A stretch of DNA of 64,000 bases from Mytilus californianus (GCF_021869535.1 NW_026262712.1:47412884-47476883), one strand, 5' to 3'. Shown: positions 50,001 through 55,649, counted from the first letter of the stretch. Numbers and translations are program-made. Notes: a model not told the origin generated them from the letters alone.

Positions 50001-53000
50001 ATCGAAAACGGTTAATTTGTTTTGATTTTGTAAAAGTGGTTTCTCAGTTAAATTGTCGACTTGATTAATTGAAAGTCATCGTCATTAGATGTGTGTCATA
50101 AGTCACAATCGGAGTAAACCCGGTAGAACACCCTTATCAGCTAACCTTACTGTTTTCTCCTTAAATATTTAAAGAGTTGACTGCAGGTCTTTAATTGTCT
50201 TTTTCACAAATTTTCTAAACATGGGGTAGCTTGGAGATTAATTTACTACAGCAACACGTTTCTTTTGTTGGTGAACATGTGTTGAACTGTAGACGTCTAC
50301 TTTTGTAGGAGACACGTGTTATCGTATAGAAGTACAATTTGAGCTCATTGACAGTCATACCACTCTTTTTATTTTCATACAAATCTCTCCTCATTTATAT
50401 TTGACATAATAATCACCTTTTGCATTGAACTTTAGTTCCAGTCTTAGTAGCGGATAGTGTTTCTATTTACCAAATTAACGGAGTGAGCATTTTGCACAAT
50501 TTGATGCGTATCAATATGTAATAGTGCACATGGTGTATATTTTTTGCTTGAGGTTTTGTCATCCATTGCACTTTTTTTGTAGTGTTATCTTAAAGTTCAG
50601 TGATTTTTATGTACTGATTTTGTACTGATTTGATTGTAAGTATTTATTAACAGTTCACGGTTCGGGATGTCAAAGGGGGAGGGTTGATATATAAAAAATA
50701 TAACACAATGAAATATGCATGTTCTTTCCCTTAGTATTAATTATGTAACATCTTTATGTTTTTTATTTGATAATATACTTTTAAGGTATTCGCAACTTTT
50801 ATTCACTCTTGTTGTTAAGACCTTGACATTTGTATTGGTACCTTTAAAAAACTTTCTTTGAAAACTGTGTAGTCTCTATATGCCTTAAGGTATTTCCATC
50901 GTAGGACATTTGTCGTATTGACGTTTAATGCACATCTTCGTTTATTCAATGCATTAATATGTGCTTAGAATAAACAATGTTGACTTAACAGTTCTTTTTT
51001 TAATTAAGTTATGACAGACTTACCTTTTGATGATAAGATTTCTGGCCTGTACATAATGTTTTCCTGTGAACAAAACCAGTTCCCATTTAAGTCAGTCGTC
51101 CGGTTTCTGTGTACATGAAATATCACTACATTGTTTCTAATGACTGACTTTACGAAATCTTTCGAAGAACAATTGCCAGAACTTCCCTTTAATGCACACC
51201 TTGCAACATCATTTCCATGATTATCAATCAAAGACACTGTCTTGATACTTGCACTAATGTTACAACTTAAACTAACGGAATAGTCTGCAAATTGGCATGA
51301 CAAACGATGTGCCCCTGTAAACACATACAAAATAGATTAATAAAAAATAAAAACTACACTTAAACTAGAGGCTCTAAAGAGCCTGTGTCGCTCACCTTGG
51401 TCTATGTGCATATTAAACAATGGACACAGATGGATTCATGACAAAATTGTGTTTTGGTGATGGTGATGTGTTTGTAGATCTTACTTTACTGAACATTCTT
51501 GCTCCTTACTATTATCTCTATCTATAATGAACTTGGCCCAGTAGTTACAGTGGAAAATATTTTGTAAAAATTTACAAAAATTTACAATATTTATGAAAAT
51601 TGTAAAAAATTGACTATAAAGGGCAATAACTCCTTAAGGGGTCAATTGACAATTTTGGTCATGTTGACTTATTTGTAGATCTAACTTTGCTGTACATTAT
51701 TGCTGTTTACAGTTTATCTCTATCTATAATAATATTCAAGATAATAACCAAAAGCTGCAAAATTTTCTTAAAATTACCAATTCAGGGGCAGCAACCCAAC
51801 AACATGTTGCCTGATTGGTCTGAAAATTTCAGGGCAGATAGATCTTGACCTAATGAACAATTTTATACCATCAGATTTGCTCTAAATGCTTTGGTTTCAG
51901 AGATATGAGCCAAAAACTGCATTTTACCCTATGTATTATTTTTTTGCCATGTCGGCCATCTTGGTTTGCGGGCAGGGTCATCGGACACATTTTTTAAACA
52001 AGATACCCTAATGATGATTGTGGACAATTTTGGTTAAATTTGTCTTAGTAGTTTCAGAGGAGAAGATTTTTGTAAAAGATTACAAAAATTTACGAAAAAT
52101 GGTTAAAAATTGACTATAAAGAGCAATAACTCCTTAAGGGGTCAACTGACCATTTTGGTCAAGTTGACTTATTTGTAGATCATACTTTGCTGAACATTAT
52201 TGCTGTTTACAGTGTATCTCTATCTATAATAATATTCAAGATAATAACCAAAAACGGCAAAATTTCCTTAAAATTACCAATTCAGGGGCAGCAACCCAAC
52301 AACGGGTTGTCCGATTCATCTGAAAATTTCAGGGCAGATAGATCTTGATCTGATAAACAATTTTATCCCGTCAGATTTGCTCTTAATGCTTTGGTTTCAG
52401 AGATATAAGCCAAAATCTACATTTTACCCCTATGTTCTATTTTTAGCCATGGCGGCCATCTTGGTAGGTTGGCGGGGTCATCGGACACATTTTTTAAACT
52501 AGATACCCCAATGATGATTGTGGCCAAGTTTGGTCAAATTTGGCCCAGTAGTTTCAGAGGAGAAGATTTTTGTAAAAGTTTACGGACGACGGACGACGGA
52601 CGACGGACGCAGGACGACGGACGACGGACGCAAAGTGATGAGAAAAGCTCACTTGACCTTTCAGGTCAGGTGAGCTAAAAAGTTCATGCATCAGAAGAGT
52701 TTTTCTGGATTTACCTTCATCAAGAACATTCAAAGCCGAATCTTTGAAAAACAAGGATGTATAAGAACAATATTAGTTGTAGAGCTATATTACAAAAAAA
52801 AAACGGACATAAAACTAATAGCCAAATCCGTCTAAGGTGAACTTTGCCAGAGAGAGTTAAAACCTTATTTCTTTGAAATTTCCAAGTTTATAAACGGACA
52901 ATTTAAATTGACTGAAGAGTAGATATTGTCATAAAATATATAGAAAAGAATGCTTCAAACAAGACATTTATAAATAAGTAAGCTTATTTCTTTATGTGTC

Positions 53001-53446
53001 TGCCCCAAGTCAGGATCCTGTAGTTTAGTGGTTGTCGTTGGTTCATGTCTGTTATATTTGTTTTTCGTAAATTGTTTTGCTATAAATTGGGTCGTTAGTT
53101 CTTGTAGTTTTCTTGATTGAATTGTTTCATAGTTGTCATGTCGGGGCCTTTTATAACGACTATACGGTATGGGTTTTTCTCATGGTTGGAGGCCTTACGG
53201 TTGCTTATAATTGCTTACATCTACTTCATTTGAACTTTGGTGATAGTTGTCTCATTGGCAATCATACAACATCTCCCTTTCTTCGTATTAGTTTACAGTG
53301 AAATTCGTTTAAAACAATTGTTAAAACATTAAATTTCTGAAAGAAAAAACAAATGAAGACATGCACTTGGTTATTATACATACCTATCGTTGATAGAAGT
53401 AAAAAAAATGAACAAATTCGACATGTCATGTTGATAACTTTTGTTC
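25626..53446 (-). CDS. Single-pass Ig-superfamily receptor, ten-exon model
   Basis: Assembled from ten splice-bounded exons whose internal junctions are all phase 1; the joined frame is 1,275 nt, 424 residues plus stop. Order: signal peptide 1-15, Ig-like exon one 16-112, Ig-like exon two 113-237, stem 238-262, transmembrane exon 263-290, basic juxtamembrane exon 291-309, and cytoplasmic exons 310-326, 327-355, 356-384 and 385-424. N-glycosylation sequons are present in both Ig-like exons. The tail holds an acidic dileucine signal (DEDIPLL) and two YVQ tyrosine motifs. Symmetric phase-1 exons are the rule for Ig receptors. The introns are filled with retroelements, a Polinton remnant and other repeats. 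Ligand and signalling partners cannot be read from the sequence. Exon order follows the DNA; additional or skipped exons are possible. Confidence 0.72.
25748..26840 (-). other. Intron sequence duplicated at 27.7-28.5 kb
   Basis: Blocks occur in the same order here and about 2 kb further up: for example ACAATCATCGTAA at 26021 and 28028, the TTTAC/TTTATCATATTGA segments near 26110 and 28135, and TGTACACTTAAAAGG...TTGGTTGAAAATGTTTA / GTATACTTTAAAAGA...TTGGATGTTTATG near 26290 and 28340. Together with exon similarity this shows that exon and intron were duplicated as one block. Confidence 0.6.
26842..27187 (-). mobile_element. Reverse transcriptase fragment of a second family, decayed
   Basis: Minus-strand frames show WVQLIYASELEIKKTKD, then CFDIYLEFDSNGHL, then after a frame change TSLAYGIHLPQL. 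These correspond to a widespread animal reverse transcriptase pattern (IYPSELEIK, YLDLYLE..NG.L, AYGVYISQLIRY) found downstream of the catalytic motif. It sits inside the receptor intron in sense orientation and is not part of the gene. Confidence 0.6.
27260..27565. repeat. Dispersed retroelement-associated repeat
   Basis: It contains GGGCAACACGAACCCCACCA, GGTGATAGGATCCTGCTCCA and GTGGCACCCGTCGTGTTGCT, followed by AATTCGGTAGGTCACATTC. This combination is a common mussel dispersed repeat as far as I recognise it. It ends about 55 bp from the donor of receptor exon 9. The open frames across it are not genes. Confidence 0.5.
27620..27706 (-). CDS. Receptor exon 9: cytoplasmic repeat exon, 87 bp
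   Basis: Acceptor TATTCACTTACAG and donor AAGACAG|GTACTA, both phase 1. It encodes 29 residues (junction E, then TDNRCVHVFCEADSLLPNSL and a short end). Length and phase equal exon 8, and 10 of 29 aligned residues are identical without gaps (T, V-x-V, AD, L, NS, SN). The YVQV tyrosine of exon 8 is a cysteine here (CVHV). Confidence 0.72.
27707..28915 (-). other. Intron, duplicate of the intron at 25.75-26.8 kb
   Basis: Non-coding. It shares ordered blocks with the next downstream intron, as described there. The 72-codon frame at 28319-28537 lies in a duplicated intron block and is not supported as coding. Confidence 0.55.
28916..29002 (-). CDS. Receptor exon 8: cytoplasmic repeat exon, 87 bp
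   Basis: Acceptor TTCACTTACAG and donor ACGAGAG|GTATTG, both phase 1. It encodes 29 residues starting THDQYVQVNFDADNFLFNST. Contains a YVQV motif with acidic neighbours, suitable for an SH2-type contact if phosphorylated (inference). The acceptor-side intron (GTAAGTGAATAAACTTTCAT on the plus strand) also matches that of exon 9, confirming a block duplication. Confidence 0.72.
29200..29392 (-). repeat. tRNA-derived SINE-like repeat
   Basis: On the minus strand: an arm with CTACAGTAATCACTAGCAC, then a B-box-like GAGTTCGAATTCCGC, then a conserved tail with CCGAAGGTTG and GGCTTCCTCCACC. It resembles the fragment at 1-75. It lies in the intron between receptor exons 7 and 8. Confidence 0.55.
29400..30515 (-). 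other. Intron, no recognised feature
   Basis: AT-rich. A donor-like ACTTGACAG|GTATGTTC near 29426 has no open frame behind it. Confidence 0.4.
30520..30800. repeat. 3' end of a Penelope-like element, solo copy
   Basis: It starts with AAAGTGAGAATGAAATGGAG and carries GTGTCAAAGAGACA, GGTCTTCAACACAGCGAGAA, CACCCGGAGGCGGGCTTCAG and GGCCAGAGGCTCCTGACTTG. The same sequence forms the 3' region next to the reverse transcriptase frame at 36548-38005, so this is a truncated insertion in the receptor intron. Confidence 0.75.
30801..31930 (-). other. Intron, AT-rich
   Basis: Several unsupported short frames (31161-31433 and 31398-31669); no motifs and no splice context. Confidence 0.4.
31931..31981 (-). 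CDS. Receptor exon 7: first cytoplasmic repeat exon, 51 bp
   Basis: Acceptor TAATTCTTTTACAG; donor TCTTCTG|GTAACAG; both phase 1. It encodes 17 residues, junction D then TNDKTVQVHPKELDSS. The TVQV corresponds to YVQV of exon 8 with threonine in place of tyrosine. A second in-phase donor further on (GAACTG|GTATTTA, near 31877) would lengthen the exon by about 18 codons, giving a size closer to exons 8 and 9. Confidence 0.6.
31982..34195 (-). other. Intron with a short dispersed repeat
   Basis: A segment at about 32655-32765 (TTCAAAACGGAAAGTCCTTT, AAAAGCTCAAACACATCAAA) recurs at 57145-57310 and is a second dispersed repeat family. The rest is AT-rich without support for genes. Confidence 0.45.
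34200..34720. repeat. Diverged copy of a retroelement 3' tail
   Basis: It contains AAACATGTTTCTGGAAGC, CCTTGGACAGTGGTGTAACA and AATATCAATCAGTACACTTC, in the order seen in the copies at 38210-38920 and 45305-45920. The 75-codon frame here is a repeat frame. Confidence 0.6.
34721..35130 (-). other. Intron, AT-rich
   Basis: Nothing recognised before the donor of exon 6 at 35130. Confidence 0.4.
35131..35187 (-). CDS. Receptor exon 6: basic juxtamembrane exon with dileucine signal
   Basis: The donor is strong (ATTATTAG|GTATAGTA), phase 1. It encodes 19 residues, junction G then RRREKKKNIVSDEDIPLL. A run of basic residues directly after a membrane span is the expected stop-transfer signal, and it follows the transmembrane exon in frame. 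EDIPLL fits the [DE]xxxL[LI] endocytic sorting pattern. The acceptor (ATTCAAAAAAG) has a poor pyrimidine tract, which is the main doubt. Confidence 0.6.
   Translation of the reverse strand, partial: EEEEKRKRTLYQMKTFHY
35910..36547 (-). mobile_element. 3' untranslated region of the 36.5-38.0 kb retroelement
   Basis: Read on the minus strand it continues from the reverse transcriptase stop through AACCCCGCCGCATTTTTGCG, CAAGTCAGGAGCCTCTAGCC, GCCTCCGGGTGCGGGAATTT and ends with GGTCGGGTTGTTGTCTCTTT and a TTTTAATTTTAT-like tail. Solo copies of its end are found at 30520-30800 and 41405-41515. Confidence 0.75.
36548..38005 (-). mobile_element. Penelope-like reverse transcriptase, 5'-truncated
   Basis: The longest frame in the window: open for 486 codons up to a TAG at 38006-38008, with the first ATG at 37853-37855. 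Reverse transcriptase motifs in order: WLPKLHKTPYKYRF, motif A FDFSTLYTTLPH with the catalytic Asp, motif B IPIGTNCAPLIADLFLY, motif C FRYLDDILA with the catalytic Asp pair, then YDKRIDFSFPIVNYPFLDGD and YGVYISQLVRFARVC. The frame has no internal stop, so it is fairly young. No GIY-YIG domain follows at the C-terminus; in some Penelope-like elements (Naiad type) that nuclease is N-terminal and would have been lost by truncation. The family call rests on motif style and is not certain. Confidence 0.85.
38210..38920 (-). mobile_element. 3' region of the 38.9-39.6 kb reverse transcriptase element
   Basis: On the plus strand: GGTATGATTGCCAATGAGAC, GACCGTACGGCCTTCAATAA, CAGGCTCCTGACTTGGGACA, GTGGCGGGGTTAAACATGTT and AATCAGTACACATCCAGCAT. 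It runs directly into the C-terminal end of the reverse transcriptase at 38921, so it is that element's 3' untranslated region. Solo copies: 39830-40260, 45305-45920, 57765-58800 on this strand and 48065-48445, 52995-53285, 55650-56205, 60265-60545, 63228-63505 in the opposite one. Confidence 0.75.
38921..39604 (-). mobile_element. Penelope-like reverse transcriptase fragment, C-terminal half
   Basis: Two adjoining frames (39149-39604 and 38921-39139) form one C-terminal half: YRYLDDIFSLNN (catalytic Asp pair), IYDKRNDFSFPIVNFPFLDG, YGVYIIQLVRY, then VCKFGCSCRKLIYNG and the family's end. A stop separates the two frames near 39145. The part before YLDD is missing. Confidence 0.85.
39830..40260. 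repeat. Solo retroelement 3' tail
   Basis: GATGTGGTATGATTTTCAAT, CGTACGGCCTTCAACAATGA and CCTAACCTGGGTCAGTGATG match the 38210-38920 region in order. A fragment of the other tail family (GGTCGGGTTGTTGTCTTTTT, reverse orientation) lies at 40318-40366. Confidence 0.7.
40367..40813 (-). other. Intron between receptor exons 5 and 6
   Basis: No feature recognised; the plus-strand 72-codon frame at 40629-40847 overlaps the transmembrane exon in another frame and is not supported. Confidence 0.4.
40814..40897 (-). CDS. Receptor exon 5: transmembrane exon, 84 bp
   Basis: The acceptor is a T10 tract ending TAG; the donor is CGAAAAG|GTAAGTAC, near consensus. Phase 1 on both sides. It encodes junction A then NILIPVISASVIMVTILLTV and AVYCNRK: about 23 uncharged residues ending in a basic CNRK, a textbook single membrane span with cytoplasmic C-terminal side. 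The exon is 28 codons long, the usual way Ig receptors isolate their membrane span. Confidence 0.8.
41036..41075. repeat. TA microsatellite
   Basis: About 19 TA dinucleotides in a row, in the intron upstream of the transmembrane exon. Confidence 0.9.
41328..41695. repeat. Poly-A/C tract, retroelement tail and 28-bp minisatellite
   Basis: An A-run and C-run (41334-41398) lead into the retroelement 3' tail (AATGGGGAATGTGTCAAAGA at about 41422). At the point GAGAAAATCCC the tail breaks into about six copies of a 28-29 bp unit (ATCCCTGTGAAGTAGTATTC, starts 41510, 41538 and on). The long frames here are low-complexity artefacts. Confidence 0.75.
41696..42194 (-). other. Intron, AT-rich
   Basis: No supported feature. 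Confidence 0.4.
42195..43850. mobile_element. Possible element with inverted CCGAGTTTGTTATAG repeats
   Basis: The left side has CTCGGACTATCATAAACTCG and CGGCCTATAACAAAC (42221-42256). The right side has the same motif inverted and repeated (AGTCCGAGTTTGTTATAGTC from about 43715 to 43815). Such mirrored subterminal arrays are typical of non-autonomous DNA transposons. Exact ends and a target duplication could not be fixed. A LINE remnant lies inside. Confidence 0.45.
42800..43202 (-). mobile_element. Non-LTR retrotransposon C-terminal remnant
   Basis: On the minus strand a frame reads CIMCDLNVIEDEFHFILQC and then YTDIRKKFIKKY and stops at 42800-42802. The C-x2-C...IEDEFHF...C arrangement is the C-terminal cysteine-rich motif common in animal LINE reverse transcriptases. 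The frame just upstream (42981-43202, ending in SIYKCLLNG) is probably the preceding part, in another frame. Confidence 0.6.
43851..44580 (-). other. Intron with a short retroelement-tail relic
   Basis: About 44150-44275 resembles the inner part of the retroelement tail (TTGTTGAAGAATGACCTGTA and GTTGTCTCATTGGCAATCAT), strongly diverged. The remainder has no feature. Confidence 0.45.
44585..44713. other. Nested foldback hairpin, 38-nt outer arms
   Basis: Outer arms 44585-44622 and 44676-44713 are reverse complements at 35 of 38 positions. The inner loop carries a second hairpin: CTGTATTGGCCT against AGGTCAATACAG. The whole 129 nt could fold into one long stem. It is probably a small foldback transposon in the receptor intron; a structured RNA is the alternative. 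Confidence 0.7.
44714..45107 (-). other. Intron
   Basis: No supported feature. Confidence 0.4.
45108..45182 (-). CDS. Receptor exon 4: stem exon, 75 bp
   Basis: Acceptor TAGATTTTACAG and donor AATACAG|GTAATTAT, phase 1 on both sides. It encodes junction D then RGTRTVIIKLTDINNRPKDK and DSNT, hydrophilic and short, placed between the second Ig-like exon and the membrane span. Its TRTVIIKLTDIN has a faint resemblance to the TVQV cytoplasmic exons, so an origin from the same exon family is conceivable. Confidence 0.65.
45305..45972. repeat. Solo retroelement 3' tail and poly-C tract
   Basis: AAGGAGATGTGGTATGATTG, CAACCGTACGGCCTTCAACA, GTGGCGGTGTGAAGCATGTT and AATCAGTACACATCCAACAT match the 38210-38920 tail in order. 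It ends at a C13 tract (45959-45971). Confidence 0.75.
46190..46390. repeat. A/T low-complexity tract (AAATTCAAAAATT type)
   Basis: Almost only A and T with irregular AAATTCAAAAATTTAAAA repeats; it borders the Polinton-like remnant. Confidence 0.8.
46535..46925 (+). pseudogene. Polinton/Maverick-type structural-protein remnant
   Basis: Plus-strand frames show GGAFTIQLHKSYTLDGEW and ALLELSFVPKFPIPTRS, and after a frame change NELHRIEFVLRDTN and DHLFFLLHFRKK. This GEW-x-ALxE start and LHF-basic end are features I associate with a protein encoded next to the protease in Polinton/adintovirus elements; its exact role is not certain. At least one frameshift and a stop (after about 46742) break it, so it is not functional. 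It is a molecular fossil inside the receptor intron. Confidence 0.5.
46912..47418 (+). pseudogene. Zinc-finger and poly-Gln protein of the Polinton remnant
   Basis: The frame begins HAEKVNMFQCNLCRSVYAWP with a C2H2-like finger (C-x2-C...L-x6-H), in which the first zinc-binding histidine position is a proline (RRPMKNKH). Then come CAG-repeat-coded glutamine runs (about 47015-47170) and two near-copies of SSRMRTDVLQTGN (47227 and 47315), a 90-bp internal duplication. The CAG array explains the long poly-Leu and poly-Ala frames on the other strand. Confidence 0.5.
47420..47959 (+). pseudogene. Adenain-like cysteine protease of the Polinton remnant, frameshifted
   Basis: The first part (frame to 47720) has a finger-like DCGLVFAHYRGLENHNC and MSGEALEGILRG; the second (47627-47959) has GTHWVAFYFP, then FFDSLGG and CTLYCAYYVKMRC. 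His, Asp/Ser and Cys lie in the order of the adenovirus-type maturation protease carried by Polinton/Maverick elements. The frame changes once near 47620, so this copy would not make the enzyme. Order finger protein then protease on the same strand supports one element running 46.5-48.0 kb. No polymerase or integrase part is visible. Confidence 0.6.
48065..48445. repeat. Solo retroelement 3' tail, opposite orientation
   Basis: AGTTTAACCCCGCCACATTC, AGTCAGGAGCCTGTAATTCA and TTTCGGGGCCTTTTATAGCT, the reverse complement of the 38210-38920 family. The end (AATTGGCAATTATACCAAAT) is intact. Confidence 0.75.
48446..49563 (-). other. Intron between receptor exons 3 and 4
   Basis: It includes a segment with GGACGAACGTACGGACGGAG near 49205 of dispersed-repeat type. 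The 73-codon plus-strand frame at 48736-48957 is not recognised. Confidence 0.35.
49564..49938 (-). CDS. Receptor exon 3: second Ig-like ectodomain exon, 375 bp
   Basis: Acceptor CTTGTTTTTCAG, donor GGAACAG|GTAATAC; phase 1 on both sides; 125 codons. It reads RLLLTCSSCRTPNENHAEFL, then GKCTYSYGECSRRECNCSSS, FSRFFVLKKQL, TYFSCDIRF, and ends SKVSTLSFNGT. The LLLTC B-strand-like cysteine and YFSCDIRF F-strand-like cysteine are the expected Ig pair; extra cysteines in the middle suggest additional disulfides. Sequons at NAT, NCS and NGT. The AG is doubled (CAGCAG), allowing a one-residue splice alternative. Confidence is lower on the precise fold than on the exon itself. Confidence 0.78.
49939..51023 (-). 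other. Intron between receptor exons 2 and 3
   Basis: AT-rich, no repeats or genes recognised; it is the cleanest intron in the gene at about 1.1 kb. Confidence 0.5.
51024..51314 (-). CDS. Receptor exon 2: first Ig-like ectodomain exon, 291 bp
   Basis: Acceptor TTGTATGTGTTTACAG, donor TCAAAAG|GTAAGTCT (near consensus); phase 1 on both sides; 97 codons. It reads AHRLSCQFADYSVSLSCNIS, then SLIDNHGNDVARC, NVVIFHVHRNRT and TTDLNGNWFCSQ. VSLSC and DLNGNWFC are the B- and F-strand cysteine contexts of an Ig domain (D-x-x-G-x-W-x-C). Sequons NIS, NCS and NRT. It follows the signal peptide exon in frame. Confidence 0.8.
51366..52680. mobile_element. Dispersed non-autonomous element with internal 0.5 kb duplication
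   Basis: It starts AGAGGCTCTAAAGAGCCTGT (a small hairpin) with GCTCACCTTGG and ends CAGGTCAGGTGAGCTAAAAA, so the ends carry inverted AGGTGAGC. Two copies of a block (AGGGCAATAACTCCTTAAGG...CAATTCAGGGGCAGCAACCC) lie near 51620 and 52120, about 500 bp apart. A GGACGACGGAC microsatellite is at 52583-52630. It lies in the first intron of the receptor gene. Confidence 0.7.
52681..53383 (-). other. Receptor intron 1, proximal part, with a retroelement tail
   Basis: 52995-53285 is a solo 3' tail (CCCAAGTCAGGATCCTGTAG, TGTCGGGGCCTTTTATAACG, GATAGTTGTCTCATTGGCAA). The rest is unannotated. Confidence 0.6.
53384..53446 (-). CDS. Receptor exon 1: start codon and signal peptide
   Basis: ATG at 53427-53429 (minus strand), then MTCRICSFFLLLSTI and a phase-1 donor ATAG|GTATGTAT at 53383. 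The short basic N-end and FFLLL core make a minimal signal peptide; cleavage would fall near the junction with exon 2 (G|AHR). An acceptor-like TTTTTACCACAG ends at 53447, so a non-coding exon may lie further upstream. If not, the promoter lies in the 95 bp between here and the transposon at 53542. Confidence 0.65.
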
Positions 53447-54080
53447 CTGTGGTAAAAATGTAAAAACTATTTAATAACACAAATCGTTCTGTAACACATT
53501 GTAATAAACAACCACGAAAGTTGAAACTTAGCACAAAGCTGCACTGAAAATTTAAATTAGTCACTATGACTATTCAGTTAGTCAAATATTAGCCGAAAGG
53601 TAGTCAACAGCATATATGACTACTTATCTAGTCATCGTGACTACCTGCGCGGTCAATTTGACTATGTAAGTGGTCACAGCACCACGTGGTGTAGTGTATC
53701 GGTTTTCACGCGCACTCTTTCGCGTTCCCTTTGTTCCCTAGATCGTGTAGATGTAAACAAACCAGGAGGCACGAAACTGTTATTTTGTCAATTAAACCAA
53801 TTGTTTAACGTAAGTATCATGTATATATGTTTTAATTCTAACTTACAAAAATTAAATTTAAGAAAGAGAAGTGTAATGAATGTAATATCGGCACATGTTG
53901 ACGTAATGACAATAAAAAAGGGGGAGATATGTATACGGGATATCAATTTTGATACACATTCAACGTATTGTCGATTGAAAAGAGTATTTAGCGATATCTT
54001 TTTTTCTTCTGACCAAAAACTGTTAAAAATAAACACTGCAATCGATATTCACAACAATAAATTAAAAAAAAAATCCTCAG

Positions 54081-54530
54081 GGTGGCTGTCAAGATCCTGG
54101 TGCTTACATTACAATGCTGTGATATAGGATGGGTGGCTGTCAAGATCCTGGTGCTTACAATACAATGTTGTGTTATAAGATGGGTGGCTGTCAAGATCCT
54201 GGTGCTTACATTACAATGCTGTTATAAAGGATGGGTGTCTGTCAAGATCCTGGTGCTTACATTACAATGTTGTGTTATAAGATGGGTGGCTGTCAAGATC
54301 CTGGTGCTTACATCACACTGTTGTGGTATAAGATGGGTGGCTGTCAAGATCCCGGTGCTTACATTACAATGTTGTGGTATAAGATGGGTGGCTGTCAAGA
54401 TCCCGGTGCTTACATTACAATGTTGTGGTATAAGATGGGTGGCTGTCAAGATCCCGGTGCTTACATTACAATGTTGTGATATAGGATGGGTGGCTGTCAA
54501 GATCCCGGTGCTTACATTACAAAATAATTG
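54081..54530. repeat. 51-bp minisatellite, about nine copies
   Basis: Units start GGTGGCTGTCAAGATCCTGG at 54081, 54132, 54183, 54234, 54285 and on at exactly 51 bp. Because 51 is a multiple of three, several frames stay open on both strands (for example VAVKILVLTLQCC repeated every 17 codons). These frames are a by-product of the period, not evidence of a gene. Confidence 0.95.
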
Positions 54531-54663
54531 TAAAAGATGAGTGACTACATCACTAGATCAAAGATTTTAAAATTTGTTTTTTTTCTTTTAACTTTTAACA
54601 TGACTGATATACTTGTTTATTGTTATATTTTAGCTTCTAAAATGATATAATTATATTTTTCAG

Positions 54664-54770
54664 CAAATGAAGACATTGCTATTTGTATGAGCACAGCTGA
54701 GAGATTTTTGACCAGAGAGAATATTACACAGACACATGCAGAGTTGATACCGACAAAATATCTTAAATAA
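54664..54770 (+). other. Possible plus-strand terminal exon inside the transposon
   Basis: A strong acceptor (TTATATTTTTCAG) opens a frame NEDIAICMSTAERFLTRENI continuing to a TAA at 54768-54770, immediately overlapped by AATAAA. Together with the donor-like CGTAAGTAT at 53809 it could be the end of a short transcript encoded by the element. No complete frame could be joined across the two, so it is only a candidate. Confidence 0.25.
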
Positions 54771-55649
54771 ACACTTCGAATTCTGACATACTGAAAATGT
54801 ATAAAATATATATTAAAGTTGGGATATCATAATGTATGTAACAATGAGTTTATAATAAATACATTTTCTTTATTTGATTTTTAGACTTTTGATATATGTC
54901 ACTGAGTAATGGTAACTCATGGAAACTGAAGATATAGGAAGGTTTTGAACATTGAGCACTTTGTGGTCCTATACTGTTGTCATTGTTAGTATTGCTGCTG
55001 TGGTATTTTTTTGATATTATATTCCAGATGCATTTTTCAATCCTATGGAAGAGAAACAACATAAAGTAGAATAACAGAAGAAATGAAACACAAAAGTACA
55101 GAACGGATAGAAACACACACAAAGTAAAATGGTAGAACAAAAAACACAACACAAATTAAAATAACAGTCTAACAGTCGTGACTATTCACAGTAATCATGT
55201 TGACTAACCAACATGGTCACTTTCGAACATTTCAATTAGTCATATGGACTGAATTCAATTGTCAAACTGACAAATGTGCATAGTCAATTGAACAATCCAA
55301 TTCGTCATAACGAGTATAACATATAGTCATTTTGACTTCCTAACATAGTCATAATTACCACCCTACTCAGTCAAATGTGACTGACCATCTAGTCAAACGA
55401 CTAAGAGCATAGTCAAAATGATTAAAGTGCATTGTCATCTAGAGGACAGTCAAAATGACCAATTAAATTGGTCAAATTGACTAATTTAGGTTTTCAGTGT
55501 GGTGCAAATGTTCTCTTTGGAAGCAAACATGAAAATCGGTTCGAGCATTCAGAAACCACTTTAAATAGACATAAGTATCTTGAGATATCCGTTGAATTTC
55601 TCGTGTTTAAAAAAGTCAACTACAATATAGTCTTAGATGCATGATTTTT

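Larger units (their letters stand above)
53542..55499. mobile_element. Non-autonomous DNA transposon with AGTCA-rich ends
   Basis: Left end CACTGAAAATTTAAATTAGT and the reverse complement of the right end CACTGAAAACCTAAATTAGT match well as terminal inverted repeats. Both subterminal zones (53556-53690 and 55150-55490) are dense in AGTCA/TGACT motifs in both directions. A flanking TG on each side could be a short target duplication, but this is weak. There is no transposase. Inside lie a CACCACGTGGTG palindrome (53680-53691), a donor-like GTAAGTAT (53810) and a 51-bp minisatellite. Confidence 0.65.

Noticed and set aside
53505..53535. Interferon-response-like GAAAGTTGAAAC near the receptor start
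   Set aside because: Spacing between the GAAA cores is three, not the two of the usual IRF site; a single match in AT-rich DNA is expected by chance.
53262..53564. 100-codon minus-strand frame as an intact protein
   Set aside because: Only the 15 codons from the ATG at 53429 to the donor are supported as a signal-peptide exon; the remainder runs through intron and a retroelement tail.
54082..54540. 152-codon repetitive protein
   Set aside because: A 51-bp minisatellite keeps frames open on both strands; there is no start context, splice support or domain.
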